Counted from the first letter of the stretch, positions 1 to 7,458 are shown. The stretch is DNA of 64,000 nt from Sphaerisporangium corydalis (GCF_025506355.1 NZ_JANZYP010000019.1:1-64000), one strand, 5' to 3'. Made by a program: numbers and translations. The notes: a model not told the origin generated them from the letters alone.

Positions 1-69
1 GGTAGCCGCCACCGGCAGACACGGCTCGATCAACGCCCACTCGGCATCGGTCACATCAAAACGCGCCAC
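1..69 (-). CDS. IS5-family transposase, N-terminal fragment
   Basis: Only the first 23 codons are inside the window. The frame starts at a GTG (69-67) and reads MARFDVTDAEWALIEPCLP, the typical beginning of actinobacterial IS5/IS4-like DDE transposases, whose N-terminal DUF4096-like region contains the 'DxEWxLIxPxLP' signature. The catalytic DDE residues would lie to the left of the window. The gene runs off the edge, so it cannot be judged intact or broken. It is oriented away from the synthetase gene that it appears to have cut. Confidence 0.65.
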   Translation of the reverse strand, partial: MARFDVTDAEWALIEPCLPVAAT

Positions 70-123
70 ATCCGAGTTCTACCAGCCACCGGGCCTCACC
101 TAGATCCGAACTCCGAACAGCTC
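1..123 (-). mobile_element. End of an IS5-family insertion sequence (partial)
   Basis: The left edge of the window holds the 5' part of a transposase reading leftwards plus about 54 bp of non-coding terminal DNA. The element appears to end near position 123, where a CTAG (123-126) leads directly into coding sequence of an acyl-CoA synthetase lacking its N-terminus. IS5-group elements commonly insert at short TA/CTAG-type targets, which fits. The other end lies outside the window, so the inverted repeat and target duplication cannot be confirmed. Confidence 0.6.
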
Positions 124-1884
124 CTAGTGCGGATCTGCCGCGACGCGGGCATGCGCCTGGTCGGGCCGAACTGCCTCGGCATCGTCAACACCGCCGCGTC
201 GCTCAACGCGAGCTTCCTGCCCGGGACGCCCTCGGCGGGACGGCTGGGCCTGATGTCGCAGTCCGGCGCCGTCGCCGCCGCGGTGATCGACCGCGCCGAG
301 GGGGTCGGGCTGGGCATCTCCTCGTTCGCCTCGGTCGGCAACAAGGCCGACGTCAGCGGCAACGACATGCTGGAGTTCTGGGAGGACGACCCGGCGACCG
401 AGGTCATCGCCCTGTACCTGGAGTCGTTCGGCAACCCGCGCCGGTTCGGCCGCATCGCCCGCCGGGTGAGCGGCAAGAAGCCGGTCCTGGTGGTCAAGAG
501 CGGGCGCGGCGGCGCCGGCGACCGCGCCGTACGGTCGCACACCGCCGCGGCGGCGACCCCGGACGCGGCCGTCGACGCGCTGCTGCGGGCCTCCGGCGTC
601 ATCAGGGAGGACAGCGTCCGCGACCTGCTGGACACCGCCAGGCTGCTGGTCCACCAGCCGCTTCCCAAGGGCGGGCGGGTCGCGATCGTGGGCAACTCCG
701 GCGGCCCGCAGGCCATGACCGCCGACGCCTGCGAGCAGCGGGGCCTGTCGGTCCCCGAGCTGTCCCCCGCCACCCGTGACGCGCTGAGCGCCGGGCTTCG
801 CGCGGCCGCGGCCGTCGGCAATCCGGTGGACGTGACCGCCGACGGCGAGGCCGCCGAGCTCGCGCACGCGATACGCACCGTGCTGGCCGACCCGGACGTG
901 GACGCCGTGCTGGTCGTCTACACCCCGCCGTTCGGCTCGGGGCCTGTGGCGACCAAGGAGGCGATCGACGCGGCCTCGCGTGGCTCGGGCAAGACCGTGC
1001 TGGCCTGCGTGCTCGGGGACGACGGGCTGATCGGCTCCCGCGTGCCGAGCTACGCCTTCCCCGAGCAGGCCGTCCACGCGCTCGGCCGCGCCGTGGAGTA
1101 CGCCGCGTGGCGCTCGCGCCCCGCCGACGTCGTCGTCGAGGTCCCTCCCGTGCACGCCCTGGCGGCGCGGGAGATCGTCGAGAGCGAACTGCGGGACCAC
1201 ACCCAGGGCGGGTGGCTCGACTATCCGGCCGCGGCCCGCCTGCTCGGCGCGTACGGGATCCGGGTGGCCGAGGCCGTCCCGGTCGGCGGGCGCGAAGCCG
1301 CCTGCGCGGCCGCCGCCCGGCTCGGCCCGCCCGTCGCGCTCAAGGCCACCGGCCCGGACCTGGTGCACAAGAGCGACGTCGGCGGGGTGCGGGTGAACCT
1401 GGACGGCGTCGAGGAGGTGGGGCGGGCCTACCAGGAGATGGCCGACCGGCTCGGGACCGCGATGACCGGCGCGCTGGTCCAGCGCATGGCCGCCGACGGC
1501 GTGGAGATGATCGTCGGCGGGGTGGCGCACGAGACCTTCGGGCCGCTGGTGATGGCCGGAATGGGCGGGGTGACGGCCGAGCTGCTGGCCGACCGCGCCT
1601 TCCGGGTCCCGCCGATCAGCGACGCGGACGCCGGGCGGATGCTGGGCGAACTGCGGTGCGAGCCGCTGCTGCGGGGCTACCGGGGCCGTCCCGTCGTGAA
1701 CACCGAGGAGCTGCGGGCGCAGATCGCCGGGGTGGGCCGCCTCATGGACGACATTCCCGAGGTGGCCGAGCTGGACCTCAACCCGGTGATCGTCACACCG
1801 GCCGGCGCGGTCGCGGTGGACGTCCGCGTCCGCCTCGCGCCCGCCGGGCCTCGTCCGTCCCCGTTCCTGCGCCGTCTCCGCTGA
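124..1884 (+). pseudogene. Acyl-CoA synthetase (NDP-forming), 5' end removed by IS insertion
   Basis: About 585 residues remain of a protein of the ADP-forming acetyl/acyl-CoA synthetase family. The visible part begins inside the CoA-binding domain (RDAGMRLVGPNCLGI). It continues through the succinyl-CoA-ligase-like region (LMSQSGAVAAAVID near residue 40; VKSGRGG and the SHTA His segment near 120-140, where the family forms a phospho-His). It ends with an ATP-grasp module (about 370-580; ALKATGPDLVHKSDVGG, MIVGG, ELDLNPVIV). Intact relatives have another 100-300 residues, including most of the CoA-binding domain and often a GNAT acetyltransferase domain. Here those are replaced by an IS5-type end. 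The first usable start would be GTG 127, giving a protein without the nucleotide-binding start, so loss of function is likely. In this setting such proteins are often lysine acetyltransferases of the Pat type. Confidence 0.75.
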
Positions 1885-1924
1885 CCGGCGCGCTTTTACA
1901 AGATCACTCAGAAGGAGAATGACC

Positions 1925-2356
1925 ATGAACGAGCGCGTTTCCGCACCGGTCCTGGAAGAGCTCGACGCCGAGGAGTGCCTGCGGCTCATCTCCCCGGGAG
2001 GCGTCGGCAGAGTGGCGTTCACCGGCTCCGCCGGGCCGGTGGTGATCCCGGTCAACTACACGATGCTCGGCTCGTCGGTGCTGTTCCGCACCGCCTTCGG
2101 CGGGCCGATGGACGAGGATCTGAGCACCGGCGTCAGGGGCGTCGAATTCAAGATCGCCTTCGAGGTGGACCACATCGACGCCGCGGCCAGGAAGGGGTGG
2201 AGCGTGCTGATCCAGGGGGCGGCGCACCGCGTCTCCTCCGAGGAGGAGCTCGCCACCGTGAGCTCCGCCGCGGTGGAACCCTGGGCCGGCGGTGAGCGGC
2301 GGCTCTACATCCGCGTCGACCCCGTACGGCTGACCGGCCGCCGCATCCGCCGCTGA
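1925..2356 (+). CDS. Pyridoxamine 5'-phosphate oxidase family protein (PPOX-1)
   Basis: A 143-residue FMN-binding split-barrel protein of the PPOX-like family found in actinobacterial hypoxia/stress loci. Recognisable parts are the N-terminal LEELDAEECLRLI helix, the strand GRVAFTGSAGPVVIPVNY (about 28-45), a GWSVLIQGAAHRVSS segment (about 79-93) and the basic end RRIRR. The start at ATG 1925 is preferred over ATG 1919 because GGAG (1914-1917) sits 7 nt before it. It lies 40 bp after the broken synthetase and about 160 bp before the response regulator. The substrate is unknown; family members bind flavin or F420 and reduce small molecules. A paralogue (PPOX-2) lies 1.2 kb downstream and has the same C-terminal GRRIRR. 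Confidence 0.85.
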   Translation: MNERVSAPVLEELDAEECLRLISPGGVGRVAFTGSAGPVVIPVNYTMLGSSVLFRTAFGGPMDEDLSTGVRGVEFKIAFEVDHIDAAARKGWSVLIQGAAHRVSSEEELATVSSAAVEPWAGGERRLYIRVDPVRLTGRRIRR

Positions 2357-2444
2357 CAGGCACCGCACGCGGCCCGCGAGATCGCGCGCAGGTCAGGGGC
2401 CTTCGCCGCGGCCCGGGCGGCCGGGACCTCCGGCCGTGCCGTGG

Positions 2445-2479
2445 AGGACTTCGGTCGTGTCGCGGAGGACTTCGGTCCC
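2445..2479 (+). promoter_or_regulatory. Two tandem DosR/DevR-box-like sites
   Basis: Two copies of a GGACTTCGGTC core lie 21 bp apart at 2445-2458 and 2466-2479. The second, AGGACTTCGGTCCC, matches the mycobacterial dormancy-box core GGGACTWWAGTCCC at 11 of 14 positions; the first is weaker on its right half. They end 38 bp before the start codon of a DosR-like regulator, so autoregulation is the simplest reading. The consensus is established knowledge; binding here is inference. Confidence 0.5.
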
Positions 2480-2517
2480 CTATCGCCGGAGGGCCGAGGG
2501 GGAATACCGTCCAAGAC

Positions 2518-3177
2518 ATGATTCGGGTGTTCCTGGTGGATGACCATGAAGTGGTACGGCGGGGCGTGGCGGCGCTGCTGAGCGTCGAGGACGATATCGA
2601 GGTCGTGGGCGAGGCCGGCACGGCGGAGTCGGCGGTGGCGCGCATCCCCGCACTCAAGCCGGACGTGGCGGTCCTGGACGTCCGGCTGCCCGACGGCAGC
2701 GGGGTGGACGTGTGCCGGGAGGTGCGCTCCCGCGTGCCGGGACTGGCCTGCCTCATGCTCACCTCCTACGCCGACGAGGAGGCCCTGTTCACGGCGGTGA
2801 TGGCCGGCGCCTCCGGGTACGTGCTCAAGCAGATCCACGGGTCGGACCTGGTGGGGGCGGTGCGCACGGTCGCGGCCGGTCAGTCGCTGCTGGACCCGGC
2901 CACCACCGCCACGATGCTGCGGCGCCTGCGCGACCAGGCCGGTCACAAGGACCCGCTGGCCGTGCTCACCGACCAGGAGCGGAACATCCTCGACCTGATC
3001 GGCGAGGGGATGACCAACCGCCAGATCGGCGAGCGGCTGTTCCTTGCCGAGAAGACCATCAAGAACTACGTGTCCAACGTGCTGAGCAAGCTCAACCTGC
3101 AACGCCGCACCCAGGTGGCGGCACTGTCCGCCCGCCTGAAGGCCGACCATCCGGCACCCAGGGACACGGAGAACTGA
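2518..3177 (+). CDS. DevR/DosR-like NarL-family response regulator
   Basis: A 219-residue two-component response regulator. The receiver domain (1-120) has the acidic pair VDD (7-9), the phospho-acceptor Asp54 (VAVLDVRLPDG), Thr82/Ser83 (LTSY) and Lys in GYVLK. The LuxR-type HTH (about 148-205) contains LTDQERNILDLIGEGMTNRQ and the recognition helix AEKTIKNYVSNVLSKL. These segments are strikingly like mycobacterial DosR (LTDQERxxL, FLAEKTVKNYVS). DosR activates hypoxia, NO and dormancy genes after phosphorylation by DosS/DosT. No histidine kinase is in the window, so the partner is elsewhere, perhaps left of the IS element. Its neighbours (PPOX proteins, Acg-type nitroreductase, CoA-ligase/Pat relic) are classic members of such a regulon. 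The stop codon lies inside the first unit of a tandem repeat. Confidence 0.88.
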   Translation: MIRVFLVDDHEVVRRGVAALLSVEDDIEVVGEAGTAESAVARIPALKPDVAVLDVRLPDGSGVDVCREVRSRVPGLACLMLTSYADEEALFTAVMAGASGYVLKQIHGSDLVGAVRTVAAGQSLLDPATTATMLRRLRDQAGHKDPLAVLTDQERNILDLIGEGMTNRQIGERLFLAEKTIKNYVSNVLSKLNLQRRTQVAALSARLKADHPAPRDTEN

Positions 3178-3354
3178 CCTTCCCCTGAGCCAGGGAGCAC
3201 CGCCCTTCCCGGGCGGGAGCACTGGCCTTCCCGGGGGCGCGAGCACCGCCCGTCCTGGGGCGGGGGCACTGGCCTTCCCGGGGCGGGAGCACCGCCTGTC
3301 CTGGGGCAGTGAGGAACGTCCTTCCGAGGGGCGGGGAGGACCGTCCTCCTGGCG
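3173..3354 (+). repeat. Degenerate 22-26 bp tandem repeat starting at the devR-like stop codon
   Basis: Units begin at about 3173, 3199, 3221, 3245, 3268, 3291, 3316 and 3340 and share an AC(T/C)GGCCTTCCCGGGGCGG-type sequence. The first unit, ACTGACCTTCCCC, contains the TGA (3175-3177) of the response regulator gene: the unit motif ACTGGCC corresponds to ACTGACC at the stop. The array runs straight into the 14-bp array that follows. Confidence 0.7.
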
Positions 3355-3494
3355 ACCGGTTCCGGCGGACCGGTTCCGGCGGACCGGTTCCGGCGGACCG
3401 GTTCCGGCGGACCGGTTCCGGCGGACCGGTTCCGGCGGACCGGTTCCGGCGGACCGGTTCCGGCGGACCGGTTCCGGCGGTCCGGTTCCGGCGG
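3355..3494 (+). repeat. 14-bp minisatellite, nine near-perfect copies plus a degenerate tenth
   Basis: The unit ACCGGTTCCGGCGG recurs exactly every 14 bp with ACCGGT at 3355, 3369, 3383, 3397, 3411, 3425, 3439, 3453 and 3467, followed by a variant copy at 3481 (TCCGGT). It fills the promoter space of PPOX-2 and stops about 65 bp before that gene's preferred start. Each unit carries the 6-bp palindrome ACCGGT and GGAC/GTTCC half-sites. There are no spacers, so it is not a CRISPR array. Confidence 0.9.
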
Positions 3495-3559
3495 AAGTTC
3501 CCGCCATGACGGGACCTTGGTCCCTTCCCGCCATGGTCGGCCCTCGTCAAGCTGGCGGG

Positions 3560-3967
3560 GTGAAAGTAGACTCGGCCGGCCTGCAGGTCCTCTCCCGCGA
3601 GGAATGCCTCGCGCTGCTCGCTTCGGTGCCGATCGGGCGGATCGTGTACACCGATCGCGCGCTCCCCGCCGTCCAGCCGGTGAACTTCCTGCTGGACGGG
3701 CAGCGGATCGTGCTCCGGACGGCCGCCGGCTCCAGGCTGGCCACCGCCGCCAGGGACACGATCGTCGCGTTCGAGGCGGACGAGTACGACGCCGGAACCC
3801 TGACCGGGTGGTCGGTCACCGCGGTCGGCCGCGCTCGTGCCACCGACGACCCCGAAGAGATCGCCCGCCTGTCGCGGCTCCCCCTGACCCCGTGGGCCCC
3901 GGGCGGTCGCGAGCACTTCATCGTGGTGCTCCCCGAACAGATCTCCGGCCGCCGCATCCGGCGCTAG
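3560..3967 (+). CDS. Pyridoxamine 5'-phosphate oxidase family protein (PPOX-2)
   Basis: About 135 residues, FMN-binding split barrel, homologous to PPOX-1. It shows LSREECLALLASVPIGRIVY near the N-terminus, VQPVNFLLDGQ, an AFEADEYD segment, GWSVTAVGRA and the same GRRIRR tail. GTG 3560 is chosen because homology begins just after it. An in-frame ATG at 3506 would add 18 residues read out of the minisatellite flank, unlike the paralogue. No good Shine-Dalgarno precedes GTG 3560, so the start is uncertain. It sits with the DosR-like regulator and Acg-type enzyme and is probably a hypoxia/redox stress flavoprotein of unknown substrate. Its last codons and stop form the first unit of an 18-19 bp tandem array. 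Confidence 0.8.
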   Translation: MKVDSAGLQVLSREECLALLASVPIGRIVYTDRALPAVQPVNFLLDGQRIVLRTAAGSRLATAARDTIVAFEADEYDAGTLTGWSVTAVGRARATDDPEEIARLSRLPLTPWAPGGREHFIVVLPEQISGRRIRR

Positions 3968-4081
3968 TGCCCGCGTCCGGCGCTGGTCCCCGCGCCCAGC
4001 GCTGGTCCCGCATCCGACGCCGGCCCCCGCGTCCGGCGCTGGTCCCGCGTCCGGCGCTGGTCCCGCGTCCGGCGGGCGCCG
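3953..4081 (+). repeat. 18-19 bp tandem repeat seeded by the PPOX-2 stop codon
   Basis: Units start at 3953, 3972, 3991, 4009, 4028, 4046 and 4064. The first unit is coding, containing the last codons and the TAG (3965-3967) of PPOX-2 (CGCATCCGGCGCTAGTGCC). Later units read CGCGTCCGGCGCTGGTCC with TAG changed to TGG. The array ends about 10 bp before the stop codon of the convergent nitroreductase gene. Confidence 0.85.
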
Positions 4082-4090
4082 CCGGCGGGG

Positions 4091-5083
4091 TCAGTCCCTG
4101 TCGACGACCTCCGAGGCGGGACGGCGGACACTGGAGGTTTCGGTGAGGGCCATGCCCAGCCTCATGATCATTTGCGGGTGCTCTCCCGACAGCAGGTGCC
4201 CGCGCAGGAATTCCCGGAGCTCACACATCTCCAGCGCCTGCGTGTGGAAGGCGGCCTGGACCCCGTGCGCCGACGCGTGCAGCAGGACGTGCTGGAGCGC
4301 CTGCCCGGCGGCCAGCCAGTCCTCAGGCCGGTCGGCCGGCGTGGTCAGCACCGCCACCAGCCCGGTCGACGTGGACATGCGCTGATCGTCCTCGCTGCCG
4401 CTCCAGCGGCTCCAGCCGTAGCCGCGCTGGGCGAAGTGCTGCGGATGGGTACGCCTCGGCTCGCTCGGGTAGCCATGCGCCGGGACGCCGTCCCGCCGTG
4501 CGCTGCCGGGAGGGCCGCTCCAGCGGATCAGCTCCAGGCTCAGCCCGCGGTCCTCGGCTTGTACGTCCTGGGCCGCGTTGGTGAGCGCGGCCAGCACGCG
4601 CACGGCGGCCTCCGACCGCACCGGCGTCAGGCGCGCCCCCTCCATGGCGGCCTGGGCGGTCAGTTCCTGGACCAGCTCGCCGGGGACGGGCGTGCCGCTG
4701 AACCCGGCACGATGGGTCCGGCGCCGCATGATCTCCTCGTACAGGGCGTGGCGGTGCTCGTCGGCCCGCGCGACCGCACCCGGCCGGACGGTCGCCAGCA
4801 GGAGCGGGCGGGCGGGATCGGGCAGCGTCCGCACGACCGGCTCGAAGCCCAGCTCGCCGAGCGCCGTACGCAGGTTGAACAGGGCCGCGCCGCAGCTGAT
4901 CGTCATCTGGCGCCCGGACTCGTCGGCGAGGCGAAGCCTGCGGTCGGGATCGCCGCGCAGGCTGATCTCCTCGCCGGACAGGGCGAACGACCACGGCTGG
5001 GTGTTGTGCACCGACGGCGCCCAGACCGCCGCCTCGACCGCCCCGTTCATCGCGAGGGCGACCTCACTCTTGCGCATGCTCAT
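4091..5083 (-). CDS. Acg-family FMN-dependent nitroreductase-like protein
   Basis: A 330-residue member of the Acg family, a split nitroreductase-fold group typical of DosR regulons (Acg/Rv2032 in mycobacteria), thought to bind and sequester FMN rather than act as ordinary nitroreductases. Diagnostic pieces are AAVWAPSVHNTQPWSF near the N-terminus, the ISCGAALFNLR segment, EIMRRRTHRAGF in the middle and HPQMIMRLGMA near the C-terminus. ATG 5083 is chosen because the AAGGGTGG sequence lies just upstream and the family begins close to this point; longer in-frame extension is non-conserved. It converges on PPOX-2 and diverges from the DoxX gene. The shared upstream region contains a weak DosR-box-like sequence (5119-5132). 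Confidence 0.85.
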   Translation of the reverse strand: MSMRKSEVALAMNGAVEAAVWAPSVHNTQPWSFALSGEEISLRGDPDRRLRLADESGRQMTISCGAALFNLRTALGELGFEPVVRTLPDPARPLLLATVRPGAVARADEHRHALYEEIMRRRTHRAGFSGTPVPGELVQELTAQAAMEGARLTPVRSEAAVRVLAALTNAAQDVQAEDRGLSLELIRWSGPPGSARRDGVPAHGYPSEPRRTHPQHFAQRGYGWSRWSGSEDDQRMSTSTGLVAVLTTPADRPEDWLAAGQALQHVLLHASAHGVQAAFHTQALEMCELREFLRGHLLSGEHPQMIMRLGMALTETSSVRRPASEVVDRD

Positions 5084-5250
5084 GGTCCACCCTTCTTCCG
5101 GCGCCGCGGCGACCGGCAGTGCCGAAGGTCCCGTCTTCACCGGGCAATCCGGCGGGACCGCCGCGGTCGTACGGCACTGCACGCCGACGCGGCGAAACGG
5201 TGTGATGAAGACGTACAAGAACAGTGACCTCCGCACTGAAAGGGCCAGTC

Positions 5251-5817
5251 ATGGCACTCGCCGAAGGGCGCCACCAGAGTGACGCCGCTCCCCGCACCCC
5301 CGTCGTGAAGGCCGAGTCCTCGCCGGTGACCAGGCCGTCGGCCGCCTATGCCTGGTCCGTCGCCCGTATCGCCCTCGGCTGGATCTTCCTGTGGGCCTTC
5401 CTCGACAAGATGTTCGGCTGGGGCTTCGCCACTCCCGCCGCCCGCTCCTGGATCAACGGGGGCAGCCCCACCACCGGATTCCTCAAGGGCACCGACGGCC
5501 ACGCGCTCGGCGGATTCTTCGGCGGCCTGGCCGGGCAGCCCTGGGTCGACTGGCTGTTCATGCTCGGCCTGCTCGGCATCGGCACCGCCCTCATCCTGGG
5601 CGCCGGAATGCGGATCGCCGCCGCCGCGGGCACCCTGCTCCTGGTGTTCATGTGGGCCGCCGAGCTGCCGCTGGCCTCCAACCCGTTCCTCGACGAGCAC
5701 ATCATCTACGCCATCGTGCTGGTCGGCCTGGCCCTGGCCGGCGCCGGGAACACCCTGGGCATCGGCGAGTGGTGGGGCCGCACCGACCTGGTCAGGCGCT
5801 ACCCCGTCCTGAAGTAG
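5251..5817 (+). CDS. DoxX family membrane protein
   Basis: A 188-residue integral membrane protein. After a hydrophilic N-terminus of about 35 residues there are four hydrophobic helices (VARIALGWIFLWAFLDKM; WLFMLGLLGIGTALILGAG; AAAGTLLLVFMWAAELPL; IYAIVLVGLALAGAG). The first carries the DoxX-typical R...GW.FLW..LDK pattern. DoxX/DoxD proteins are linked to thiosulphate:quinone oxidoreduction and to redox homeostasis complexes; the exact role here is unknown. ATG 5251 has GAAAGG upstream and is preferred to GTG 5224. It shares a divergent promoter region with the Acg-type gene and is followed by a strong terminator, so it is probably a single-gene transcript belonging to the dormancy locus. 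Confidence 0.82.
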   Translation: MALAEGRHQSDAAPRTPVVKAESSPVTRPSAAYAWSVARIALGWIFLWAFLDKMFGWGFATPAARSWINGGSPTTGFLKGTDGHALGGFFGGLAGQPWVDWLFMLGLLGIGTALILGAGMRIAAAAGTLLLVFMWAAELPLASNPFLDEHIIYAIVLVGLALAGAGNTLGIGEWWGRTDLVRRYPVLK

Positions 5818-5835
5818 ACCCCCACGGCACCACCC

Positions 5836-5868
5836 GGCGCCCGCCCTTCACCCCGAAGGGCGGGCGCC
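5836..5868 (+). terminator. Intrinsic-terminator-like hairpin after the DoxX gene
   Basis: A perfect 14-bp stem, GGCGCCCGCCCTTC (5836-5849) with its complement at 5855-5868 and a 5-nt loop ACCCC. It starts 18 bp after the stop codon and has no strong U-tract, as is usual in actinobacteria. Confidence 0.8.
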
Positions 5869-6019
5869 GTCGCGTTGCCCGCCTTCATGGCGCGAACTCG
5901 GCCCGGCCCTTCCCGAAGCCGCTCCGGCAACGCGACCCCTTTCAAGGGTGACGGCCCGCCCGTTCCCGGTCCGACGTCGGGGGCCTTGCCCTCGGTAGTA
6001 CGATCCCTCCCATATTCTC

Positions 6020-6037
6020 TGCGGACGACTGTCCGCA
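6020..6037. promoter_or_regulatory. Inverted repeat operator before the reductase gene
   Basis: TGCGGAC (6020-6026) and GTCCGCA (6031-6037) form a perfect 7-bp inverted repeat with a 4-bp spacer, 22 bp before ATG 6060; another GCGGAC half-site follows at 6040-6045. The size and symmetry suit a TetR-type regulator, but no such gene is adjacent. Confidence 0.5.
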
Positions 6038-6059
6038 CAGCGGACGAACGGTGGAGCGG

Positions 6060-7040
6060 ATGACGGAGAGCACGGCACCTATGCGCGCCGCACAGATCCA
6101 CGAGCCCGGCCGGCCACCGGCGGTGGCCGGTGTCCCCGTCCCCGTGCCCGGCCCCGGCGAGAAGCTCGTCGAGGTCCACGCCGCTCCCGTCACCCCGCTC
6201 GACCTGCTCTGCGCGACCGGCACGTCCTACTTCGGCAGGCCCGCCACGCCGTACGTGCCGGGCGTGCAGGGGGTGGGGACGGCAGGCGGGCGGCCGGTGT
6301 GGTTCCCGACGACGGCGGGGATGGCCCCGGGCGACGGGAGCATGGCCGAGTACGCCGTCGTGCCCGTGGCGGACCTCGTCGAGCTGCCGGAGGGCGCCGA
6401 CCCCGTCGCCGTCGCGGCCCTCGGGCTCTCCGCCGTCGCCGCTCACATGGCGCTGAGCATGCGCGGCGAGCTCGTGGCGGGCGAGCAGGTGCTGGTGCTC
6501 GGCGCCGGCGGGGTGGTCGGGCAGGCCGCCGTCCAGCTCGCCAGGCTCGCCGGGGCGCGCCGGATCGTCGCGGGCGCGCGCTCGGCGTCCGCGCGGGAAC
6601 GCGCGGAACGGGCCGGCGCAGACGCGGTCGTCGCGCTCGACACCGACGACGTGACCGAGCTGGCGGCCCGCTTCTCGGCCGCCGCCGACGGACCGGTCGA
6701 CCTGGTCCTCGACCCGCTTTTCGGGCCCCCGGCGGCGGCCGCGGCCCGTACCCTGCGCCCCGGCGGCCGGATGGTGAACCTCGGCAGTTCCGCCGCCGAG
6801 ACCTGCCCGCTCGACTCCGCCACCCTGCGCGGCAGGTCGCTGCGGCTGCTCGGGTACACGAACAACGAGCTGAGCGCCGAGCAGCGCGCGACCGCCATCA
6901 CCATGATCGCCGGACTGGTCGCACAGGGGCGACTGACCGTCGCCCACGAGACCGTCCCGCTCGCGGACGCCGAACACGCATGGACCCGCCAGTCCCGGGG
7001 CACCACCACCGGCCGAATCGTCCTCACCATGACCTCATGA
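6060..7040 (+). CDS. Medium-chain dehydrogenase/reductase, quinone-oxidoreductase type
   Basis: A 326-residue zinc-independent MDR protein. The N-terminal GroES-like domain (about 8-110) includes the VEVHAAPVTPLDLLCATG segment. The Rossmann domain carries the nucleotide-binding loop GAGGVVG (about 148-154), preferring NADPH in this family, and ends with the usual 'GR.V...' strand. The structural-zinc cysteines are absent, as in quinone oxidoreductase/enoyl-reductase members. ATG 6060 is favoured over GTG 6051, although neither has a strong ribosome site. Likely role: NADPH-dependent reduction of a quinone or conjugated carbonyl; the substrate is unknown. A palindromic operator stands just upstream, and the gene is followed by a long non-coding stretch, so it is probably monocistronic. 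Confidence 0.82.
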   Translation: MTESTAPMRAAQIHEPGRPPAVAGVPVPVPGPGEKLVEVHAAPVTPLDLLCATGTSYFGRPATPYVPGVQGVGTAGGRPVWFPTTAGMAPGDGSMAEYAVVPVADLVELPEGADPVAVAALGLSAVAAHMALSMRGELVAGEQVLVLGAGGVVGQAAVQLARLAGARRIVAGARSASARERAERAGADAVVALDTDDVTELAARFSAAADGPVDLVLDPLFGPPAAAAARTLRPGGRMVNLGSSAAETCPLDSATLRGRSLRLLGYTNNELSAEQRATAITMIAGLVAQGRLTVAHETVPLADAEHAWTRQSRGTTTGRIVLTMTS

Positions 7041-7060
7041 CGACCGCGCCTCAGCTGGGC

Positions 7061-7096
7061 GCATGGACGTCACTCGACGCATGGACGTCACTCGAC
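7061..7096 (+). repeat. Perfect 18-bp tandem duplication downstream of the reductase
   Basis: GCATGGACGTCACTCGAC occurs at 7061-7078 and again at 7079-7096. The unit also loosely resembles the end of the preceding gene (CATGACCTCATGACGAC, containing the TGA), so it may be a decayed example of the stop-codon-anchored repeats seen elsewhere in the window. Confidence 0.75.
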
Positions 7097-7335
7097 GCGA
7101 GGGAAGAAGTGTGTCACTGACTATGAGGTGATCGTCTGTCTGCCCGTGGTCTCGATGTGCGCCGATGCCGTCGATCCCGTACGCGGATCAAGAGGGTCTT
7201 AGTCGGCCTGCCGGGCTTTTCGAAAAGTCATCCGAAGCTTGTGTTCGCCGGTCACGCTGCTTGAATTATGAATTCTTTGAATTTACGGGGGATCAATCTT
7301 CCGGCTTACCATTCAGTTCGAGGCATTTCCTATCC

Positions 7336-7458
7336 TCAGTCCCAGGTGGTGCCGGGGGTCTTGGAGAAGGAGTCCCAGGTGGTGCCCGCAGCGCGGGAGT
7401 CCCAGGTGGTGCCGGCGGTGCGGGTGGAGGTGACCGGGGAGAAAGTGGAGTTCGTCAT
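7336..7458 (-). CDS. Possible 40-residue peptide with three GTTWD repeats
   Basis: Reading leftwards from ATG 7458, a 40-codon frame starts MTNSTFSPVTSTR and then contains GTTWDS, GTTWDS and a final GTTWD immediately before the stop. The three repeat cores are spaced by multiples of three (33 and 27 bp). The purine-rich AAGAGAACGAAA before the ATG could serve as a weak ribosome site. Short, repetitive, Thr/Trp/Asp-rich C-termini recall multi-core RiPP precursors, but no maturase gene is nearby. The plus strand is also open here (SQVVP repeats), so the coding strand is unproven. This is a candidate only. Confidence 0.25.
   Translation of the reverse strand: MTNSTFSPVTSTRTAGTTWDSRAAGTTWDSFSKTPGTTWD
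7338..7413. repeat. Three 16-bp direct repeats
   Basis: AGTCCCAGGTGGTGCC occurs identically at 7338-7353, 7371-7386 and 7398-7413, with non-identical spacers of 17 and 11 bp. Three copies with unequal short spacers do not make a CRISPR array. The repeats coincide with the GTTWD codons of the possible minus-strand peptide. Confidence 0.8.

Noticed and set aside
3355-3494. CRISPR array
   Set aside because: The 14-bp units are directly adjacent with no unique spacers, and no cas gene is present.
7338-7413. CRISPR-like repeats
   Set aside because: Only three 16-bp copies with spacers of 17 and 11 bp.
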